A program made the translations under genes and the position numbers. Positions 40,965-46,003 of a stretch of 46,003 nucleotides of DNA are shown piece after piece. The stretch covers positions 1-46,003 of the forward strand of contig JBDREC010000024.1 in NCBI GenBank assembly GCA_043820105.1, read 5' to 3'. The stretch comes from JBDREC01 sp043820105 [NCBI: Pseudomonadota bacterium] (lineage in GTDB: Bacteria; Bdellovibrionota_F; JAHFAK01). Below the pieces are notes generated by a model that saw only the letters and a list, made by a program, of their open reading frames with translations, was not told the DNA's origin and ran no database searches. Numbering within the stretch: the stretch's first letter is position 1; every line of letters begins with the position of its first letter.

Positions 40965-43900
40965 ATGAAAAGCACAATAAATATTTTACAAAAAAAATAT
41001 TATTTCATTTTCCTTTTATTAATATCTTCATTATTTTTGTCTTGTGGTTCGTTTTCTTCGATTTTTGGAGGTGGAGACTCTGATTTAGACGATGCTATTG
41101 CTCAGGTGGATGAAGCTTTAGCAAAAGGCAGATACAACGAAGCACTTAATATTCTCTTTGATCTTGAAGTTGAAAATCCAGATGATCCTGCTTATAAAAG
41201 GGCTAAAGCGAAAGTTTATGCAGCAAGAGGTGGCCTTAGTGAAGAGGCATATGAAAAAAAATTAAAAATTAAAAGCAATGGAAATGTTGATATAAGTAAT
41301 ACGGCAAAAAGCTTTTATACTCCCTTTCAAGGTAGAAGTGACGAAGAAAGTAGCATGAGTCTTGCTGATACAAAAAAAGCCTTGAATCTAGCAATTCCAG
41401 AAAATAATGATTTTTCAGGGCTAACAGAAGAAGAAAAAATTGAAACAGGTGTTGTTGCAACTTCATCTATTCTATCTGCTACTTCTTATTTAACTGGAGG
41501 CGAAGATGTTGCTGGAATGTCAGATGATGAAATTGATAACTCCTTTGATGAAAGGTATGATGATGTTGAAGGGGTCATTGGTATTGCCAAAGATACCATA
41601 AAAGAAACAAGTGATGAAATTGCAAATGGGGTTATGGATGTTGGGGTCTTTAAAGCTAGCCTTAAAAAATCTTCTAACATAAAAAAGAGAATTAAAAGGA
41701 CAGAAAAAATCAGTAGTGGTTTGTCAACCTTATCTAACTGGACTAATGAAACCACCCTAAAAGGCTTATTTAAAACCATAAATAATTCAGATTATGGTGC
41801 TTATGGAAATGACGCTGCACCTGAAAATAAAATAGAGTTAAAAACACTAACAAACTTTACTCATAAGGCGGTTCAATTAGAGGTCTATCATTCCTTTAAT
41901 GCTTCGGGTCTTTCGCACTCAATCAAATGTAGTCCTATTGAAGATGCTGACAGTCAGGGATCTGAAAGTCCTTGTACAAAAAATGAAAGCATTTCTTTAA
42001 CTGGGATTAGTTTTGAATATACAAGCGGAAGTCCTGCAACTGTTACATTTAAGCCTCAAAAAACAGGTATTTATGTCTATAAAATTGAAGGAAATGGAAG
42101 TGATGTCTCAAATTTGGAATCTGATGAGATCTTTATTAATAATCCACAGATACTTGTCAATGCAGGTGACACTGAAAAGGTCAGATTTAAGGGTTCTCCT
42201 TTTTGGAATCTCTATAATAAGGCAATTGTATTTGACCAATATAGTGATACAGATCAAACGGTTCCTAGTCTGACATATTTATGGGAAGAAGGATATTCTC
42301 CTGATGCAGCTAAATGCTCTTTGACAATAAATAATTCAACTTCCCTAGCACCAGAATTTCAAATTACCTTTTTGCAGGATGTGGACAGTTGTTATGTTAG
42401 AGCTGATTTAAGTGCTACAGATGGAACCAGGACTGGAAAAGACCATATTTACTTATGGGCAAACAATGTTTCTTCAGATTTGATACAACTTGATTTTGAT
42501 AGCGAAGAGCCCATTGATCCAATTATGGCAGGTCTAAATGTTTTTGTTGATATTCTGCCCTATGAGTTTTCCTATTTATCAAGTGATGATTTGACTTGTG
42601 TAGATTCATATCTTTTTGGTTTTACCTATAAAATTATTTTAACAAATCCTGCTGGCGAAACAGAATATTTAGCTGGTTCTGCTAGCTCAAGTGAACTATA
42701 TCTTAATAATGCAGGGTCTGTGTCAAGTGTCTCAAGTCCTGATCCAGAAGGGCTTTCTGAAGACTTTGATTTGAATTTTGATGAAGACGGTTATTATAAA
42801 ATAAAGGTTTTAGTTGAAAACCAACATGAAATTTCCGGGTTAGATGATCCAATTCGTGATTGTGCTATTTTTACAGGAGTTTCTGAGGAAATACTAGACA
42901 CCTATGGAGAAACAAAGGAAACTAAATTTTATTATGAGCAAACCTTTCAAGTTGGTGAGGTTAGTGCTGCAGCAATTACTGTGAGTGATGTGACAGGTAG
43001 TGCAAGTGAAGCAGGAGGCAGTGCCAGTTTTACCGTGGTTTTAAACAGACAGCCAAATGGCACTGTTATAATAAACCTTTCTTTGTCTGACTCAGGAGAA
43101 GGAAGCCTTTCTTCTGATACCTTGACTTTTACAACCAGCAACTGGAGCACAGCCCAAACCGTTACAATTACAGGAATAAATGATGATATAGTTGACGGAA
43201 GCCAATCTTTTAATATTCTGTTTGATGTTGATAGTGAAAGCACAGATACCTCTGGTTTTACAGGTGTAAGCATTGATAATGTTGCTGTAACAAATGTGGA
43301 TAATGATACTGCGGCCTTTGATATTGACGAAGTTGATATGTTAACTGGAGAAGATGGAGCTCAGGCTACATTAAAGCTAAGGCTAGCGAGTAAGCCTTCA
43401 AACACAGTGGTTGTGGATATTGAAAGTGACGATGAAGATCTAGGAACTGTTTCAACAGATGCAATGACCTTTACAACTACAAACTGGAATGCTTATCAAA
43501 CTATTACCATTACAGGACAAGACAATGATTATGCTCTTGGCTCTGAAGATTATTCAATTGTTATTTCAATAAACAGCGAGTCTACATCTGCAAGCGAATA
43601 TTTGAGTGTTGATGATGAAGCTGTAACAATTACAAATGTTGATGATGATACCGCAGGTTTTACAGTTGGAGCAATTTCAGGCAATACAAGTGAAGCTGGA
43701 GCACAAGCCACCTTTACAGTGAAACTAAATAGTCAGCCTGATGCTGATGTTGAAATCAGTGTTACAAGTAGTAATGAAGATGAAGGTACAGTTTCACATG
43801 AAACCCTTACATTTACAGTTGATGGTGAAACTGCCTGGAATATTTTTCAAACAGTTACTGTAACAGGTGTTGATGATGACATCGCTGATGGTAGGGCAGA

Positions 43901-45611
43901 TTATGCGATAGAACTTGCTGTTGAATCAACAGACGATACAACTGGTTACGCAGACCTTGTAATTGATGATGTAAGTGTTAGTAATATAGACAATGATACA
44001 GCGGGTATTACCCTTGAAGACACGGCTAACAAAGTTACAAATGAAGCAGGAGGAACAGACACTTTTACTGTTGAATTAAACAGTGAACCAGATGATGTGG
44101 TGGTAATTAATGTCGAAAGTTCTGATACAGGAGAGGGAACAGTTTCACCTTCTTCTTTAACTTTTACGGTTGCAGGAGGAGATGATCCATGGAACATAGC
44201 TCAAACGGTTACTGTAACAGGGGCTGATGACTATCTTGCAGATGGGAATCAATCTTACACAATAAATGTAAGTATTGATGAGTCAGAAACTTTTGATACT
44301 ACAGGTTATCTTGACCTTGATCCAGAAACTGTAGATTTTACTAATAATGATAATGAAACAGCGGGTTTTACTATTAGTGCAATTTCAGGAGATACAACAG
44401 AAGCAGGAGGAGAAGCTACCTTTACTGTTCAACTGACCAGTGAGCCTATCGGTGATGTGGTAATTGATGTGGCAAGTTCTGAGCCCACAGAAGGAACAGC
44501 ATCACCTTCTTCATTAACATTTACAGTTGAAGGTGAAACTGCTTGGAATATTCCTCAAACAGTAACTGTAACAGGTGTGGATGATGAAGATAATGATGAT
44601 GATATTATTTACAGTGTTGTACTGACAATGAGTGTTCTCACAGAAGATTTAGACTATGCAGAACTTGATCCAGCTGATGTGGATGTAACAAATGTTGATG
44701 ATGAAGAATATGGGACTATTATTGGAACAGTTATAGATTCAGCAACAAGTGACCCTCTTCCTGGAGTCACTGTTACAGATCAGGATTCTTTGATAACTGA
44801 CACTACTGATGAATACGGCGAGTTTACATTAAGTGCTGTTCCACTAGGAAGTCGTACTATTGACTTTGAATTAGATGGGTATTTAGATACTTCAGAAGGT
44901 GCGACAGTTACAGATGGAGGCACTTCAGATTTGGGTGATGTTTCAATGGATGTTGAAGGTGGTACAGTTACCGGAACAGTGGTAGATGCCGTAACAGGAG
45001 ATCCATTGGTTGGAGTTTCAGTTACTGACGAAGATTCCTTAATAACAGATACAACAGATGCCTCTGGTGAATTTATTTTAAGTGATGTTCCAGCTGGCAG
45101 CCGAACAATTGAATTTTTGCTTGCTGGTTATTCAGATTATTCAACAGGTGCAACTGTTACTGATGGCGAGACAACAGATCTTGGAGGTATCACTATGAGT
45201 GAATCTCTGGATCCAGGTGAATATAGGATAGTATTAACCTGGACCTTGTCTAGAGATTTGGATTTTTATTCTTATACTCCTTTAGTAGAAACTATTTATT
45301 ATGGTAATTTATCAGGAACAGGAATTTCCCTTGATAATGATGACACAACAGATGGGCCTGAGACAATTACTATTTCATCTCAACAGGAAGGTGTTTATGG
45401 TTTCAAGGTTAATAATTGGTCAGCAGATACTTCGATGTGCAATACTGGCGCTGAAATCAATATTTATGATGAGGCTGGTTTCTTGGAAAGCATTGATGTT
45501 CCAACCTCAGGATGCGTTTCTTCTGATTATGTTTGGTATGCTTTTGATTTTGATTGCGATTTATTTGAATGTACTATTGATCTTGTAAATACCTTTTCAG
45601 AATCACTTTAA
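40965..45611 (+). CDS. Large lipoprotein with Calx-beta-like repeats, CarboxypepD_reg-like and YfaP-like domains
   Basis: The start at 40965 follows GAGGAG and begins MKSTINILQKK; the ATG at 40953 precedes the ribosome site and is not used. The signal peptide ends in lipobox LFLSC. A TPR-like helical pair (AIAQVDEALAKGRYNEALNI) comes next, then an undefined region to about residue 665. Five repeats of about 115 residues follow (about 668-1248). Each has EAGxxATFTVxLNSxP early, WNxxQTVTVTGVDD in the middle and VTNxDND at its end, like Calx-beta-type extracellular domains that bind calcium. Two carboxypeptidase-regulatory-like domains follow (GTVIDSATSDPLPGVTV and GTVVDAVTGDPLVGVSV). The last about 130 residues resemble YfaP/DUF2135 (LTWTLSRDLDFYSYT and YYGNLSGTGISLDNDD). 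It is likely a surface-exposed adhesin or envelope protein. Confidence 0.85.
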   Translation: MKSTINILQKKYYFIFLLLISSLFLSCGSFSSIFGGGDSDLDDAIAQVDEALAKGRYNEALNILFDLEVENPDDPAYKRAKAKVYAARGGLSEEAYEKKLKIKSNGNVDISNTAKSFYTPFQGRSDEESSMSLADTKKALNLAIPENNDFSGLTEEEKIETGVVATSSILSATSYLTGGEDVAGMSDDEIDNSFDERYDDVEGVIGIAKDTIKETSDEIANGVMDVGVFKASLKKSSNIKKRIKRTEKISSGLSTLSNWTNETTLKGLFKTINNSDYGAYGNDAAPENKIELKTLTNFTHKAVQLEVYHSFNASGLSHSIKCSPIEDADSQGSESPCTKNESISLTGISFEYTSGSPATVTFKPQKTGIYVYKIEGNGSDVSNLESDEIFINNPQILVNAGDTEKVRFKGSPFWNLYNKAIVFDQYSDTDQTVPSLTYLWEEGYSPDAAKCSLTINNSTSLAPEFQITFLQDVDSCYVRADLSATDGTRTGKDHIYLWANNVSSDLIQLDFDSEEPIDPIMAGLNVFVDILPYEFSYLSSDDLTCVDSYLFGFTYKIILTNPAGETEYLAGSASSSELYLNNAGSVSSVSSPDPEGLSEDFDLNFDEDGYYKIKVLVENQHEISGLDDPIRDCAIFTGVSEEILDTYGETKETKFYYEQTFQVGEVSAAAITVSDVTGSASEAGGSASFTVVLNRQPNGTVIINLSLSDSGEGSLSSDTLTFTTSNWSTAQTVTITGINDDIVDGSQSFNILFDVDSESTDTSGFTGVSIDNVAVTNVDNDTAAFDIDEVDMLTGEDGAQATLKLRLASKPSNTVVVDIESDDEDLGTVSTDAMTFTTTNWNAYQTITITGQDNDYALGSEDYSIVISINSESTSASEYLSVDDEAVTITNVDDDTAGFTVGAISGNTSEAGAQATFTVKLNSQPDADVEISVTSSNEDEGTVSHETLTFTVDGETAWNIFQTVTVTGVDDDIADGRADYAIELAVESTDDTTGYADLVIDDVSVSNIDNDTAGITLEDTANKVTNEAGGTDTFTVELNSEPDDVVVINVESSDTGEGTVSPSSLTFTVAGGDDPWNIAQTVTVTGADDYLADGNQSYTINVSIDESETFDTTGYLDLDPETVDFTNNDNETAGFTISAISGDTTEAGGEATFTVQLTSEPIGDVVIDVASSEPTEGTASPSSLTFTVEGETAWNIPQTVTVTGVDDEDNDDDIIYSVVLTMSVLTEDLDYAELDPADVDVTNVDDEEYGTIIGTVIDSATSDPLPGVTVTDQDSLITDTTDEYGEFTLSAVPLGSRTIDFELDGYLDTSEGATVTDGGTSDLGDVSMDVEGGTVTGTVVDAVTGDPLVGVSVTDEDSLITDTTDASGEFILSDVPAGSRTIEFLLAGYSDYSTGATVTDGETTDLGGITMSESLDPGEYRIVLTWTLSRDLDFYSYTPLVETIYYGNLSGTGISLDNDDTTDGPETITISSQQEGVYGFKVNNWSADTSMCNTGAEINIYDEAGFLESIDVPTSGCVSSDYVWYAFDFDCDLFECTIDLVNTFSESL

Positions 45612-45620
45612 AAAAAAATA

Positions 45621-46003
45621 TTAAAAAATCTTTTTATTAAATATAAATTTCACAATATTCTTTAAAGAAAACAATTCTGCTACTTTTAGTTTTTTACAGC
45701 TTAAATAAGCAATTAAATTTGGATTGTTTTTAAAAACCTTTTTATAGATGTATTTTTGTAAAAAAGTCTCTGTAAATAAATAATCAAAAAAATAAAAGAC
45801 TCTATGATAAGGTGGTTTTAATCTTTTATTTATTTTTTTAAAGTAAAGCTTTGATAACCAAATATCTTTTTTGTTTTTTTCAAATTCAACAATAGATTTT
45901 GCAGCGAGAATCCCAGAAATCATGGCTCTTCCTGTGCCATTTCCAGAAAAGGGATAACTTGAGCCCAAGGTTTCACCAGCAAGAATTAGGTTTGGAAAAT
46001 ATC
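45621..46003 (-). CDS. Geranylgeranyl-reductase-type FAD protein, C-terminal part (runs off right edge)
   Basis: The frame is open to the right edge and stops at 45621. It reads YFPNLILAGETLGSSYPFSG then NGTGRAMISGILAAKSIVEF, which aligns with GKVLLVGELLGTTYPLNGEG and VGKAMESALIAAQTV of the protein at 39606-40796. The basic C-terminal helices (FDYLFTETFLQKYIYKK) also correspond. It is therefore a second copy of the same flavoprotein family, and the annotated N-terminus lies outside the window. It converges with the large lipoprotein gene with 9 nt between stops. Confidence 0.85.
   Translation of the reverse strand, partial: YFPNLILAGETLGSSYPFSGNGTGRAMISGILAAKSIVEFEKNKKDIWLSKLYFKKINKRLKPPYHRVFYFFDYLFTETFLQKYIYKKVFKNNPNLIAYLSCKKLKVAELFSLKNIVKFIFNKKIF

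Noticed and set aside
42947-44197. Minus-strand ORFs opposite the Calx-beta-like repeats
   Set aside because: Two similar antisense frames arise because the repeats are related; they have no ribosome sites.

Overview
The window is low-GC bacterial DNA from a diderm (Gram-negative-type) organism. The evidence is a FadL-type outer-membrane protein, several lipoproteins with a lipobox, many signal peptides, type IV pilus motor ATPases, and a tRNA-Ser without an encoded CCA. TAA, TAG and TGA all act as stops, so the code is standard. I cannot assign a phylum; the protein mix would fit an uncultivated deltaproteobacterium-like or Bdellovibrionota-like lineage, but that is only an impression. I see no insertion sequence, prophage, CRISPR array or rRNA.

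Layout. 1-3.6 kb: the tail of a possible DEAD-box RNA helicase, then two paralogous cysteine-motif lipoproteins on the minus strand, separated by a repeat-rich spacer. 3.7-7.7 kb: a DUF1460-type amidase and a HEAT-like protein that is split by a frame change and has lost its 5' end. 7.75-8.3 kb: a headless plus-strand ORF remnant and a candidate small RNA with a sigma-54-like promoter, an anti-Shine-Dalgarno loop and a strong terminator. 8.3-11.2 kb: a secreted helical protein and a YfcC/DcuC-type transporter. 11.5-14 kb: a small basic protein, a NifU-type Fe-S protein, a MerR regulator and a DUF362 ferredoxin-like protein. 14-19.1 kb: a type IV pilus module with canonical PilT, two degenerate motor-ATPase paralogues and a cNMP-domain protein. 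19.1-23.1 kb: a ROK sugar kinase, a FadL-type porin and a subtilase. 23.2-32.5 kb: two very large secreted proteins of unknown function, the second with three related helical modules. 32.9-35.5 kb: a tight operon of nitroreductase, SCP2-like protein, RsmE and alpha/beta hydrolase. 35.6-38.3 kb: a small membrane exporter, a gene remnant, an MBL-fold hydrolase, an S23-type four-helix protein and tRNA-Ser(GCU). 38.3-46 kb: FAD oxidoreductases, including two geranylgeranyl-reductase-type paralogues, around a 1548-residue lipoprotein with Calx-beta-like repeats.

Two genome-wide themes stand out. First, intergenic regions carry tandem arrays of different 7-nt words (AGCGTAC, GTTGCTN, TAGCTKG, GTATTCA, TTGATTA) plus an 8-nt array. 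Second, three genes are each split by a frame change at a run of A residues, which one indel would repair. Those splits are either homopolymer errors in the assembly or real slippage or phase variation.

The best candidates for something undescribed are the small RNA near 8.2 kb, the PilT plus pseudo-ATPase module at 14-19 kb, and the multi-module secreted HEAT-like proteins.
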